Of a stretch of 64,000 nt of DNA, positions 32,379-40,829 are shown one piece after another. The stretch is from Bacillus cereus (lineage in GTDB: Bacteria; Bacillota; Bacilli; Bacillales; Bacillaceae_G). The DNA lies in the NCBI RefSeq assembly GCF_025917685.1, contig NZ_CP089518.1:4791501-4855500 (forward strand), given 5' to 3'. Below the pieces are notes generated by a model. It ran no database searches and was not told the DNA's origin. It saw only the letters and a program-made list of their open reading frames with translations. Position 1 is the first letter of the stretch. Each line of letters begins with the position of its first letter. A program made the position numbers and the translations under genes.

Positions 32379-33338
32379 TCATTGGAAAGAAGTTAAATCA
32401 TATATTCGTCCTTTGTTTTCCCCTGTGTAGGGGATATTCATTGTTTGGAGGAGTCTTTTAACCGCAGAGCTAGATTGCATATTAAGAAAGTCCCTCAATT
32501 TGCTATTAGTAGTTATCATGTCAATCAGAAGTGTGTAATCTTGTAAAGCACGTAAATGAGCATGTTTAGACGTACTATTACAGTTTGAGCAACGCCATCC
32601 CTGTTTTTCTTTTAACATTGCCATTGTAAAACATTCCTCACACTGTACTCCCCTGAGCAATTCCTCTTTTTTAATTTTATATTGTGCAAGAATATTTTGT
32701 CGCTGTGGAAAGTTCTCATTCATAATTTGATTTATAAGTCCTTTTGTATTACCAATTGCTTCTTCTTTATATTGATTTTCAATTTGTTTGATTCTATTAG
32801 GTAAATTTGCACCGTGGATAATTTTACTAGGAAGTATTTCATCTGAAGTTTTAATAATTGTACGAGGTGAACTAATTACAACGAGGGATTCAATCGAGAT
32901 ATTATATAAACCATGCAAACTCAGCCATTTTCTCAACTGCACCTCTTGCCGCTTCAGTTGTAAAATCGGATCTGGGAAACCTTCTTCCGAAGTACCATCT
33001 GCTATTCGAATGAGCTGATTAAACTTTGCATCAAAGATTAATGTACCAATAATATTTTTTATTTCAAGAAAAAGAAGAAAACGTGAGGAAACTATGAGGG
33101 TATCAATTTGGAAATAATGTTTCTGATCAAACAACCTAATATCATGTAAAATACTGTATTCTGTTTCAGATAAGAAACTAAGCGGATATTCAATCGCCTG
33201 CTCTCCTTTATAACCAGCCATAAATTTTGCTAGATTTTCAGCCACCATATTCCTTTTGGGATGATGGGTAGGCAATCTTCTAAGGAGAGCGTCTAACTGG
33301 AGCAAATATACGGGCATTTTCCTCTCTTTCACAATCAT
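32379..33338 (-). CDS. NERD (nuclease-related) domain protein with C-terminal zinc-finger region
   Basis: The 319-residue protein has an N-terminal basic region, a NERD domain at about 40-150 ([45 protein letters not shown], the D...ExK of the nuclease core), and a C-terminal CEEC...CSNC zinc ribbon (about 236-256) followed by a helical domain ending [18 protein letters not shown] proteins are predicted restriction-type nucleases; the biological target is unknown. GGAGGGGG precedes the ATG. A decayed copy of its C-terminal part is found 1.6 kb away at 34934-35167. Confidence 0.85.
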   Translation of the reverse strand: MIVKERKMPVYLLQLDALLRRLPTHHPKRNMVAENLAKFMAGYKGEQAIEYPLSFLSETEYSILHDIRLFDQKHYFQIDTLIVSSRFLLFLEIKNIIGTLIFDAKFNQLIRIADGTSEEGFPDPILQLKRQEVQLRKWLSLHGLYNISIESLVVISSPRTIIKTSDEILPSKIIHGANLPNRIKQIENQYKEEAIGNTKGLINQIMNENFPQRQNILAQYKIKKEELLRGVQCEECFTMAMLKEKQGWRCSNCNSTSKHAHLRALQDYTLLIDMITTNSKLRDFLNMQSSSAVKRLLQTMNIPYTGENKGRIYDLTSFQ

Positions 33339-33355
33339 TTTTATTCCCCCTCCAA

Positions 33356-33440
33356 AATATATCAGCGATTTTTCAAATATATCGGCATAACTCCAAATAT
33401 ATCAGCGATTTTCGAAATATATCGACTTACCGACAAAAAA
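33356..33440 (+). repeat. TATATCAGCGAT-type intergenic repeat, second locus
   Basis: Units TATATCAGCGATTTTTCAAA and ATATATCAGCGATTTTCGAA are followed by ATATATCGACTTACCGACA, nearly the same ending as in the array at 7972-8100. The rest of 33441-33735 is AT-rich with no gene that I can support. Confidence 0.65.
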
Positions 33441-33753
33441 CGACACACACATCAAAAGCCTATACACAGTATAGCATCACATCAAAAATCGCACTGTACT
33501 CATAATGTTAATCCCCCCATTTGATTATGGCATTTTCAAAATGAAAGAGTAACATTCACCGCATGTAAAATTCCTTTTTATAAATATGAAAAAATTTTAG
33601 GAATTAGTTTATCTTTTTTTAATGATTTATTTAGAGGGAGTTTATACTCGGCTATTAACATAATAAACGTAGTAACTACTTTCAGAAAGACAAACTATTA
33701 CTATAATCGCAAACCGTACTACTTAAATTCATAAAATGAGGAGACGATACAAA

Positions 33754-34719
33754 ATGAACAAAAAAACGAAAGCACTATCATCCATACTGCTCGGATTCAC
33801 ATTAGCATTAACAGGTTGCGCTGATACTAAAGCCGAAGAAAATCATAGTAAACAAAAACAAGAACAAACTGCTAAAGAGACAAAAAAGGAAAATAAGTTA
33901 ACTAAAGGGCAAAAAATGGCTAACATTCTTAGCGAGACAAATTGGCAAGGTACAAGAGTGTATGACAAAGATAAGAATGACTTAACAAAAGAAAATGCAA
34001 ACTTCATTGGTCTGGCAAAATATGATGCAAAGTCAGGAAGATATGAATTTTTTGATGCGAAGACAGGTTCAAGTCGTGGCGATAAAGGAACTTTCTTTGT
34101 CACAAATGATGGGAAGAAGAGAATATTAATTTCAGAATCAATGAAGTATCAAGCTGTTGTTGACATGACAAAGCTAAATAAAAATGTATTTACGTATAAA
34201 CGAATGGGGAAAGATGCTAACGGTAAAGATGTAGAAGTTTTCGTTGAACATGTTCCATATAAAGAAAAAGAACTTTCTTTCACGGATCCGGACAAGCAAT
34301 TGAACTCTACTACAGGCGATATCGTTAAAAACGTTGACGGAGATAAAATTTTAGGTGGAACCCTTTGGCATGGAACAAAGGTATTAGATGAGGCTGGTAA
34401 TGATGTAACACAATTTAATTCGAATTTTATAAGTCTAGCAAAATTCGATGACAAGTCTAATAAATATGAGTTCTTCAATAGTGAAACAGGTCAAAGCCGC
34501 GGTGACTATGGCTACTTCGATGTTTTACATGAAAATAAAATAAGAGCTCATGTATCGATTGGTAATAACAAATATGGTGCCGCTCTTGAACTTACCGAAC
34601 TGAATAATAATAAATTTACGTATAAAAGAACTGGTAAAGACCAAGCTGGTAAGGACATAACGATATTTGTTGAACATGAACCTTATAAAGGTGATGTTAA
34701 ACCACAATTTAGTTTTTAA
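33754..34719 (+). CDS. Secreted lipoprotein with two DUF4822-like repeats
   Basis: The ATG at 33754 gives a 321-residue precursor with a lipoprotein signal peptide, lipobox LTGC at about residues 22-25. After a charged linker, two homologous domains of about 125 residues follow, each containing a W(Q/H)GT(R/K)V(Y/L)D start, NFI(G/S)LAK(Y/F)D, YEFF, G(S/Q)SRGD and a TYKR(M/T)GKD...VEHxPYK end. I connect this repeat with DUF4822 from memory. It would be anchored on the outer face of the membrane; function unknown. A terminator follows. Confidence 0.82.
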   Translation: MNKKTKALSSILLGFTLALTGCADTKAEENHSKQKQEQTAKETKKENKLTKGQKMANILSETNWQGTRVYDKDKNDLTKENANFIGLAKYDAKSGRYEFFDAKTGSSRGDKGTFFVTNDGKKRILISESMKYQAVVDMTKLNKNVFTYKRMGKDANGKDVEVFVEHVPYKEKELSFTDPDKQLNSTTGDIVKNVDGDKILGGTLWHGTKVLDEAGNDVTQFNSNFISLAKFDDKSNKYEFFNSETGQSRGDYGYFDVLHENKIRAHVSIGNNKYGAALELTELNNNKFTYKRTGKDQAGKDITIFVEHEPYKGDVKPQFSF

Positions 34720-34730
34720 TAAAGTTTGAT

Positions 34731-34766
34731 TAAAAATCCTGTACTGAGCTGCAGGATTTTTCTTAT
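34731..34766 (+). terminator. Terminator of DUF4822 lipoprotein gene
   Basis: AAAAATCCTG and CAGGATTTTT pair around a 10-base loop. Confidence 0.8.
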
Positions 34767-34882
34767 TAAGCAAGAGGACGAAAAGAAAACAGATATACCA
34801 GACACAGAAATTAAATCTTATGAAGAAGTACAGAAAAGCTTATTTACCTGCAAAAACAAAAGAAAATTTAGGTGTAAAATAA
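34764..34882 (+). pseudogene. Short frameshifted coding relic
   Basis: A frame reading TDIPDTEIKSYEEVQK is continued after a one-base shift by AYLPAKTKENLGVK and a stop. There is no start or ribosome binding site. It looks like the 3' end of a lost gene that I cannot identify. Confidence 0.35.
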
Positions 34883-34889
34883 ATTTCTA

Positions 34890-34933
34890 AAAGTAAAAGG
34901 ATCATCAATTAATTGATGATCCTTTTACTTTCC
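34890..34933. terminator. Long perfect palindromic terminator
   Basis: AAAGTAAAAGGATCATCAA and TTGATGATCCTTTTACTTT are perfect arms around TTAA, next to the NERD relic. It could end transcription from either side. Confidence 0.75.
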
Positions 34934-35167
34934 TTAGTGATAAAGTGTTAAATCATACTTCCTTCCTTTACTCTCACCGGTATATAGCACTTCCAATACT
35001 TGAAGTAACCTTTTCACGATTGAGCTTGATTGCACATTCAGAAGCTCTTCCAACTCACTATTATTAATCGCCTTTTCAATAAGACGTGTTTAATCTTGTA
35101 AAATACACTTATGTGCATAGTTAGAAACACTATTACAACTTGAACACTGCCATCCTTTTTTCACCTT
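34934..35167 (-). pseudogene. Decayed C-terminal fragment of a NERD-protein paralogue
   Basis: The minus strand reads GWQCSSCNSVSNYAHKCILQD, an in-frame TAA, then TRLIEKAINNSELEELLNVQ and SSSIVKRLLQVLEVLYTGES up to YDLTLYH. This aligns along its length with the C-terminus of the intact NERD protein at 32379 ([41 protein letters not shown]). The NERD nuclease domain and the N-terminus are missing, cut off next to the sigma factor gene. Confidence 0.85.
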
Positions 35168-35283
35168 AACCGATGAATGTTTTTTCGTGCATAATAAAAA
35201 AAATAAAAAATTCCTGTCACAAAACTCGTTATTCCGGGTTCTCTATAATACAGGCATCAAATGAGAGTGAGGTTTTAACTGAC

Positions 35284-35814
35284 ATGTTAAAAATAAAAAA
35301 GGAAGAAAGGCCTGTTTCGGATGTGACATTTGAAGATTTGTTTAAACAAAACTATGTTTACGTTGTGAAACAGATCGTATGGATTGTCAAAAATCAGACT
35401 ATCGCTGAAGAATTAGCCCAAGAAGTATTTTTACAGCTATATCGCAACGATTGGAAGAGAATTGAACACTTACCTGGATGGCTAATAAAATCTTCTACTT
35501 ATGTAGCGTATAAATATCTACGATCTGAAAAACGACATCAGGCGAGAGTAGATAAAACCATACAATATCATGAAGTACAGCATATTTCATCATTAGATGA
35601 TGACTGGATTAGACAAGAAGAAATTACAAAGGTACAAATGGTACTCAGTAACATGGATGAACGGGATCGAACCATTTTATTAATGAGGTTTTCTGACTTT
35701 CAATATAAGGAAATTGCCGAAGTGCTTCAAATTGACATATCTTCTATTGGAACATTATTAGTCCGAGCCAAACAAAAGTTTCGTAAGATTTATAAACAGT
35801 TAGAGGAGGCGTAA
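35284..35814 (+). CDS. ECF-type RNA polymerase sigma factor
   Basis: With the ATG at 35284 the protein has 176 residues, a normal ECF sigma length. Region 2 (FEDLFKQNYVYVVKQIVWIVKNQTIAEELAQEVFLQLY) and region 4 (MDERDRTILLMRFSDFQYKEIAEVLQIDISSIGTLLVRAKQKF) are both clear. The upstream in-frame extension from 35173 lacks a ribosome binding site. It is three bases from the following anti-sigma gene, so the pair is coupled. The promoter region has TATAAT at about 35252 and TGTCACA at about 35214; whether the latter is an autoregulated -35 is uncertain. The stimulus is unknown. Confidence 0.92.
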   Translation: MLKIKKEERPVSDVTFEDLFKQNYVYVVKQIVWIVKNQTIAEELAQEVFLQLYRNDWKRIEHLPGWLIKSSTYVAYKYLRSEKRHQARVDKTIQYHEVQHISSLDDDWIRQEEITKVQMVLSNMDERDRTILLMRFSDFQYKEIAEVLQIDISSIGTLLVRAKQKFRKIYKQLEEA

Positions 35815-35817
35815 TAA

Positions 35818-36765
35818 ATGAATTGTTATGATGTGGGATTTATTCAAGCATATATGGATGGGGAATTACCTTATGAGACAAGAAAAGAATTCACAAAACA
35901 TTTAGATACGTGTAACGCATGCCAAGACTTATTACTAGAAATTAGTAAATTAAATCAATGGGAAAATGTCATGTTAGAGGAAGAAATAGTACATTCATCA
36001 AAGGAAATCAAAATTGATGTAGACCAAGCGTGGAAAGCATTTGAAAATCGCGCAAAATTAGAAGATGTTTCTTATATCAATCAAAAACCTGAACAGAAGA
36101 AGGGATTATTTACAAATATGAATAAAAAATCAAAACGTTTCATGTATATAGCAGTAGCGGTAGCAGGGCTTTTTTCAACAGCCATGATTCCACAAGTTCG
36201 AGTGGCAGCTACAGATGTTGCCTCTTATTTTTCCAATGCAATTTCAAATGATACGATTATTGATGAAGGAAGAGACGTTACAAAAGGGCAATTTATTCCT
36301 CTTGATGAAAAGATTACAGATCAAGGTGTTACAGTACATCTGAAAGAATTATATGTAGCGGATGCACGTATATCCGTTCATTACAAAATTGAAAAAGAAA
36401 ATGGAAATGTAGTACCGTTTGAATTTGATACAACGGGGTTACAACTTGAAGATGACGGCAAAGTAAATGGTCAACAAGAAAAAAACCCAGAATATAAGGA
36501 AAATGGGTACTTCGGACAATTAGCATTTATTCAAGGAGCAAACGGTGGACCATTAGAACTAAAAGCATCCGGTGAAGAATTAAAGCATATAGGTATTCGT
36601 TTTAAGGATAGACCAGAAGGTGTCATTACATTTATCGAAGGTCCTGAAGGGAAAGATTCTTTCAAACAACCACTTACATTAGATGTAAATATAAGCAGGA
36701 TTGGAAAATTATCTGGTTCTTGGAAAGGTCAAATTCAAATTGATCCTACCAAATTGAAAAAATAA
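35818..36765 (+). CDS. Membrane anti-sigma factor with zf-HC2 and DUF4179-like domain
   Basis: The 315-residue protein begins with a zinc-binding anti-sigma domain (H28 in FTKHLDTCNACQ, with C32 and C35: HxxxCxxC). A basic linker and one membrane helix (FMYIAVAVAGLFSTAMIP, about 107-124) follow, then an extracellular beta-rich domain of the DUF4179 kind (VTVHLKELYVADARISVHYKI). It would hold the upstream sigma factor at the membrane and release it on a surface signal. AGAGGAGG precedes the ATG. Confidence 0.9.
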   Translation: MNCYDVGFIQAYMDGELPYETRKEFTKHLDTCNACQDLLLEISKLNQWENVMLEEEIVHSSKEIKIDVDQAWKAFENRAKLEDVSYINQKPEQKKGLFTNMNKKSKRFMYIAVAVAGLFSTAMIPQVRVAATDVASYFSNAISNDTIIDEGRDVTKGQFIPLDEKITDQGVTVHLKELYVADARISVHYKIEKENGNVVPFEFDTTGLQLEDDGKVNGQQEKNPEYKENGYFGQLAFIQGANGGPLELKASGEELKHIGIRFKDRPEGVITFIEGPEGKDSFKQPLTLDVNISRIGKLSGSWKGQIQIDPTKLKK

Positions 36766-36905
36766 AGTAAATTTAAATGAAAAAAAGAATAGAACGATGT
36801 ATATCCAATACCATGCTTATATTCTTCCTTGTGTTACTTACATTTATTTCATACATGATTTCTACTCTATCATTTTTAATTTCATAAACATAAAAAGGTA
36901 GTATA

Positions 36906-36950
36906 GAAAGTAGCCGGTTCCTTAACATACAGGGAATCGGCTACTTTTTG
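36906..36950 (+). terminator. Terminator of sigma/anti-sigma operon
   Basis: AAAGTAGCCGGTTCC pairs with GGAATCGGCTACTTT and is followed by TTG. Confidence 0.8.
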
Positions 36951-37084
36951 TCCAAACGCACAATTTTCTTTTTTCGTATGGTGCCCCTACATGCAAAACT
37001 TACATAAAATCTAGATGAACTCCAAATAAACTCCAGATACTTGTTTTATGCTAAATGTAATCTTAAACAAGGAGGTAATGGAAA

Positions 37085-37447
37085 ATGTTTAAAACATTAT
37101 TAGCAGGAACACTTTTAAGTACAGGATTATTAGCGGGTGGTGCAGTAGATACAGAAGATATGAAAACGAACAAACTAGAATCGAATGAAAAAATAGAATG
37201 GAGACAAACAAATAAAAGTGAAAAAGAATCTGCAAAAAAGATGGACAAAGGTACAAAAATTGATCAAAATCAACCAATGTCAGTTACAACAAGTGTAGAT
37301 GGAACAACAACTTCTTCGCCAATCCATAATTCACCTGAAGACGCAGTGCCAGCAATTCCTAACGAAGAAGTGAAATCTAACCATAATCAAACCTTTGAAA
37401 TGCCTGAGGACACTAAATCAAAACCTGCACATGATTCTTCTAAATAA
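37085..37447 (+). CDS. Small secreted, highly charged protein of unknown function
   Basis: The 120-residue precursor has a short signal-peptide-like start (MFKTLLAGTLLSTGLLAGGA) and then a disordered, Lys/Glu/Asn/Ser/Thr-rich body with no cysteine. AAGGAGGT stands eight bases before the ATG, so translation is likely strong. It follows the sigma/anti-sigma operon on the same strand, about 320 bp away with a terminator between, so it may be a target of that sigma factor, but no shared promoter element was seen. No family recognised. Confidence 0.75.
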   Translation: MFKTLLAGTLLSTGLLAGGAVDTEDMKTNKLESNEKIEWRQTNKSEKESAKKMDKGTKIDQNQPMSVTTSVDGTTTSSPIHNSPEDAVPAIPNEEVKSNHNQTFEMPEDTKSKPAHDSSK

Positions 37448-37487
37448 GCTATAAAATGAAATAGGATCATACCGTCAGATAAGTAAT

Positions 37488-37524
37488 AATAGAATCCCTG
37501 TTGCATACAGCACAGGGGTTTTGA
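37488..37524 (+). terminator. Terminator after secreted small protein gene
   Basis: AATCCCTGT and ACAGGGGTT pair around a 10-base loop, followed by TTG; moderate strength. Confidence 0.6.
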
Positions 37525-37607
37525 TGTTAAAAAAGTTCCCTTCACTAGTCAAAAGCAAATAATGAAAAAAGAAAAATCAGATGTGAAATAATCAATAATT
37601 ATTAAAA

Positions 37608-37658
37608 ACAAATAAAAGGAGTATCTCTTATTTAATAAGAGATACTCCTTTTATTTTT
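37608..37658. terminator. Long bidirectional terminator after lrp-type gene
   Basis: AAATAAAAGGAGTATCTCTT and AAGAGATACTCCTTTTATTT pair almost perfectly. It lies about 50 bp past the regulator's stop codon. Confidence 0.85.
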
Positions 37659-37695
37659 GGAACCATGTCTTTCCCACAAGCAAAAAGAACCATAA
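37659..37695 (+). repeat. Short dispersed repeat (GGAACCAT...AAAAAGAACCATAA)
   Basis: GGAACCATGTCTTTCCCACA then AGCAAAAAGAACCATAAAC resembles 48411-48450 (GGAACCATAACTTTGCCACA then AACAAAAAGAACCATAACC). Its function is unknown. Confidence 0.5.
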
Positions 37696-37708
37696 ACTTG
37701 CAGAAAGT

Positions 37709-38140
37709 TTATTTTAACTTCCCTATTGATAGGTTAACACGGTAATTCCCGTACTTTAATAATCGTCCTAGAAAGTTATCTAATTCTTCATTGGAAGCAA
37801 AATGTGTTTTTAATAAATAACATCCATCACCACTTATACGATGTACTTCAGAAATCCCTTCTTCTCCTTGAAAGAAATTCATAAACTCTTGATGATTAGC
37901 TGTTGTTACGAACAAAGTAACAAATGCAGTCACTACTTGTCCTAATTTGATTCGGTTTATTGCGATTGTATATTGTTCAATAATTCCTAAATCCTCTAAT
38001 CTCCGAATTCGATTTCCTACAGCCTGCCCCGTCATATGTATTTTCTGACCAAGTTCTTTCCATTGTATTCTTGAGTTTTCTCCTAATAATTTTAGTATCT
38101 CAAAATCCGTTTGATCAATGATATAAACCAATCCTTTCAC
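37709..38140 (-). CDS. Lrp/AsnC family transcriptional regulator
   Basis: The 143-residue protein has an N-terminal winged HTH (TDFEILKLLGENSRIQWKELGQKIHMTGQAVGNRIRRLEDLGII) and a C-terminal RAM/AsnC ligand domain (VVTAFVTLFVT...VHRISGDGCYLLKTHF). The start is a GTG at 38140; an in-frame TTG or ATT slightly downstream is possible. It diverges from the carbonic anhydrase-cyanase operon with 167 bp between, so it is the likely regulator of cyanate use. This would differ from E. coli, where the LysR-type CynR does it. Confidence 0.9.
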   Translation of the reverse strand: MKGLVYIIDQTDFEILKLLGENSRIQWKELGQKIHMTGQAVGNRIRRLEDLGIIEQYTIAINRIKLGQVVTAFVTLFVTTANHQEFMNFFQGEEGISEVHRISGDGCYLLKTHFASNEELDNFLGRLLKYGNYRVNLSIGKLK

Positions 38141-38307
38141 CGTGAAAGTAGAAAGCCAGAAAGTGTTTCGCCAGCTTATTCTGCTTATCGATACAATTCA
38201 CTATACTTAGTTTATCCTCTTACATCACATTATTTATCAGTTATATTCACCTATAACATAGAGGACGCAACAAAAAAATACATCTAGATTTAAAGGAGGT
38301 TACAAAT

Positions 38308-38889
38308 ATGTTATTACAAGAAATCCTATCGTTCAATGAACAATTTGTAGAAAATGAGGAATACGCTCCTTGTGAAGCGACAAAAATGCCTAAAAAACGT
38401 ATGGTTGTTGTTTCTTGCATGGATGCTCGTTTAATTGAGCTACTTCCAAAAGCTTTAGATATACACGATGGTGATGCAAAAGTTATCAGAAATGCAGGTG
38501 GTAAAATTGCTTCTGCTTTCGATAGTGTTATGCAAAGTGTTGTAGCATCAGTATATGATCTAAATGCAGATGAAATCTATCTTATCGGACACCATAGATG
38601 TGGTGCAAGCCAAACTAATCCAAAAGGAACACTTCAAAAAATATTAGATCGCGGAGTAGCTTCACCAGAAATTTTATCAGCAATTGAATATGCTGGTGTT
38701 GACCTTGAAAAATGGTTATTTGGATTCGATGATGTCTGCGATTCAACTCAAGCTAATGTTGATTTAGTAAGAAATCATCCACTTATTCCAAAAGATGTTC
38801 CTGTACATGGTTTAGTTATTGATCCTCACACAGGTAAATTAGATTTAGTAGTTGATGGATATAAAACATTACATGGTATGAAAAATTAA
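38308..38889 (+). CDS. Beta-type carbonic anhydrase
   Basis: The 193-residue protein is a beta-class carbonic anhydrase. The zinc ligands C37, H95 and C98 are present, with the catalytic D39-R41 dyad in SCMDAR and the HHRCGA motif. It interconverts CO2 and bicarbonate. Placed 31 bp before cyanase, it corresponds to CynT, which in E. coli keeps bicarbonate available for cyanate breakdown. AAAGGAGG precedes the ATG. The sequence type resembles Bacillus YtiB more than E. coli CynT. Confidence 0.93.
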   Translation: MLLQEILSFNEQFVENEEYAPCEATKMPKKRMVVVSCMDARLIELLPKALDIHDGDAKVIRNAGGKIASAFDSVMQSVVASVYDLNADEIYLIGHHRCGASQTNPKGTLQKILDRGVASPEILSAIEYAGVDLEKWLFGFDDVCDSTQANVDLVRNHPLIPKDVPVHGLVIDPHTGKLDLVVDGYKTLHGMKN

Positions 38890-38920
38890 TTATTACTTAA
38901 ATGAAGGGAAGTTATTAAAT

Positions 38921-39370
38921 ATGAATAGACAAGAAGCTACGCAAAAAATTATGGAAGCAAAAATCACAAAAGGTTTAACATGGGAAGAAATTTCAAAAGT
39001 AAGTGAAAACTCTGAGACTTGGGTTGTAACAGCATTATTAGGACAAGCTACAATGACACGTCCGGAAGCAGAAAAAATTGGTAAACTATTAGAATTAGAT
39101 GAAGAAGTAGTTCAGGCATTAACAGTAGTTCCACTTCGAGGTCAAGTAATGCAAATGCCTCCTACTGACCCAATCTTATATCGATTATATGAAATGATGT
39201 TACAATACGCACCAACTCTTAGAGAATTAATCTTAGAAAAAGCTGGCGAAGGTGTAATGAGTGCAATTAACTTCAATCTAGGTGTGGATACACAAGAAGA
39301 TCCAAAAGGTGGCGATCCTCGTATCGTTATTACACTTAACGGGAAATTCTTACCGTTCCGTACATGGTAA
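38921..39370 (+). CDS. cynS: Cyanate hydratase (cyanase)
   Basis: The 149-residue protein matches cyanase over its full length. The catalytic triad equivalents are R88 and E91 (YRLYEMMLQYAP) and S114 (GEGVMSAINF), with the same spacing as R96, E99 and S122 in E. coli. The C-terminal GDPRIVITLNGKFLPFRTW is diagnostic. The decameric enzyme converts cyanate and bicarbonate to carbamate and CO2, giving ammonia and two CO2. It is the second gene after the carbonic anhydrase; a terminator follows. Confidence 0.96.
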   Translation: MNRQEATQKIMEAKITKGLTWEEISKVSENSETWVVTALLGQATMTRPEAEKIGKLLELDEEVVQALTVVPLRGQVMQMPPTDPILYRLYEMMLQYAPTLRELILEKAGEGVMSAINFNLGVDTQEDPKGGDPRIVITLNGKFLPFRTW

Positions 39371-39414
39371 TTAATCAAAAATCTATCTATATAATTAAAA
39401 TGATTTTATAGATT

Positions 39415-39466
39415 TACAAAATCCATCCTTTTTAATCTAACTGTATAGAAAGGGTGGATTTTTACT
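39415..39466 (+). terminator. Terminator of cyanase operon
   Basis: AAAATCCATCCTTT and AAAGGGTGGATTTTT pair around a 17-base loop. It separates cynS from the permease gene, which may still receive read-through. Confidence 0.75.
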
Positions 39467-39497
39467 ATGAGATTCTTTTTCGGCAAAGGGGACTAAT

Positions 39498-40778
39498 ATG
39501 AATAAAAAATACTTTAATACGAGCTTTAGTATTCTACAGTGGTTTGTGTTTTTATTAGCAAATGCAATTGCATTGCCTATAATTATTGGTGGCATATTCT
39601 ATTTATCAATAGAAGATATCTCAACATTAATGCAGCGAACTTTTTTAGTCGTGGGAGTAAGTTCATTTATACAAGCATGGTTTGGGCATCGCTATCCCAT
39701 AGCGGATGGTCCAGCCGGTTCATGGGTAAGTATATTTGTCATACTGGGACAAGTAGCTATGCATCAGGGCCAAAGCGCAAAAGGCGTGTTGCAACTTTTA
39801 GAAGGCGGGTTAATTATTACAGGTATATTACTCTTCGTTCTTGGTATAACAGGGCTTGTTCATCGAATTCTACGTTTATTTACACCTTTGGTTACAGGAA
39901 CTTTTCTTTTAATATTATCTCTTCAGCTTAGTGGTGTGTTACTAAAAGGAATGATGGGATTACAAGGAGCTGTAACTCATCCTGATTATACAACGGCTAC
40001 TATTGCGCTCTTTGTTTTTGCCCTTATTACTTTCTTATCAATTAAAGGGAAAGGATGGATGAAAAGTTACGCTGTGTTACTTGGAATTTCATGTGGTTGG
40101 CTTTTGTATGCTGTATTAGGAAAATCATCTCATATGCCTTCACACACACCGTTAGTTAAGTTACCAGAGCTATTTTCTTGGGGCACACCTAGATTCGATA
40201 TTGGAATGGCTCTAACTGCAACTTTATTTACATTTCTTTTAGTTGCAAATACGATTGCTGCTGTTTCAGCTGTAAAACAAGTGGCTCCGTTATCTAAAGA
40301 ACATGAAAAGCAAACACTGAACCGTGGTGTGTGGGCAGGAGGTATATCACATATTATCTCGTCGTTGTTCTCTACAATTGGAATTGTACCATTACCTGCA
40401 TCAGCAGGATTTATTCAACTAACAGGACAAAGAAAAATGAAGTCGTTCCTTATAGCAAGTCTTATATTAGCAGGAATTTCTTTTATTCCCTCAATTGTAA
40501 GCTTTATATCCTTGCTACCAGGTCCTATTGCTAATGCTGCACTTTTAGCAACATTTGTCCAAGTAATAGGAATTTCATTTCAATCAATTTTACGTGAAGA
40601 ATTAAATCAACGCCGATTAACTATATTAGGAATTTCATTATTAATCAGTTTGGGAATAATGTTTCTTCCAGAAAGTGCATTTAGCGGAATTCCTTCTTCC
40701 TTACAATATGTTTTAAGTAATGGATTGCTTGTGGGTACCATGCTTGTCATTCTATTGGAACAGTTTTGGAAAGAGTAA
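39498..40778 (+). CDS. NCS2 family purine/pyrimidine permease (YwdJ-like)
   Basis: The 426-residue protein has 12-14 hydrophobic segments and the nucleobase-cation-symport-2 pattern, including FGHRYPIADGPAGSWVSIFV near residue 65 and the STIGIVPLPASAGFIQLTGQRKMKS region near 300. Members import uracil, xanthine or related ring compounds with H+. It lies 127 bp after cynS on the same strand, behind a terminator. It is not a member of the CynX (MFS) cyanate transporter family, so import of cyanate by this protein is only a positional guess. Confidence 0.87.
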   Translation: MNKKYFNTSFSILQWFVFLLANAIALPIIIGGIFYLSIEDISTLMQRTFLVVGVSSFIQAWFGHRYPIADGPAGSWVSIFVILGQVAMHQGQSAKGVLQLLEGGLIITGILLFVLGITGLVHRILRLFTPLVTGTFLLILSLQLSGVLLKGMMGLQGAVTHPDYTTATIALFVFALITFLSIKGKGWMKSYAVLLGISCGWLLYAVLGKSSHMPSHTPLVKLPELFSWGTPRFDIGMALTATLFTFLLVANTIAAVSAVKQVAPLSKEHEKQTLNRGVWAGGISHIISSLFSTIGIVPLPASAGFIQLTGQRKMKSFLIASLILAGISFIPSIVSFISLLPGPIANAALLATFVQVIGISFQSILREELNQRRLTILGISLLISLGIMFLPESAFSGIPSSLQYVLSNGLLVGTMLVILLEQFWKE

Positions 40779-40794
40779 AACTTGTGACTAAGTA

Positions 40795-40829
40795 AAAAAA
40801 CGCCCTGCTTACAGGGCGCCTTTTTATAC
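40795..40829. terminator. Bidirectional terminator between permease and cytolysin genes
   Basis: CGCCCTG and CAGGGCG form a GC-rich stem with T-runs on both strands. Confidence 0.88.

Noticed and set aside
32379..35814. Anti-phage defence island around the NERD protein
   Set aside because: One NERD protein and a relic are not accompanied by recognisable defence partners such as helicases, methylases or toxins.
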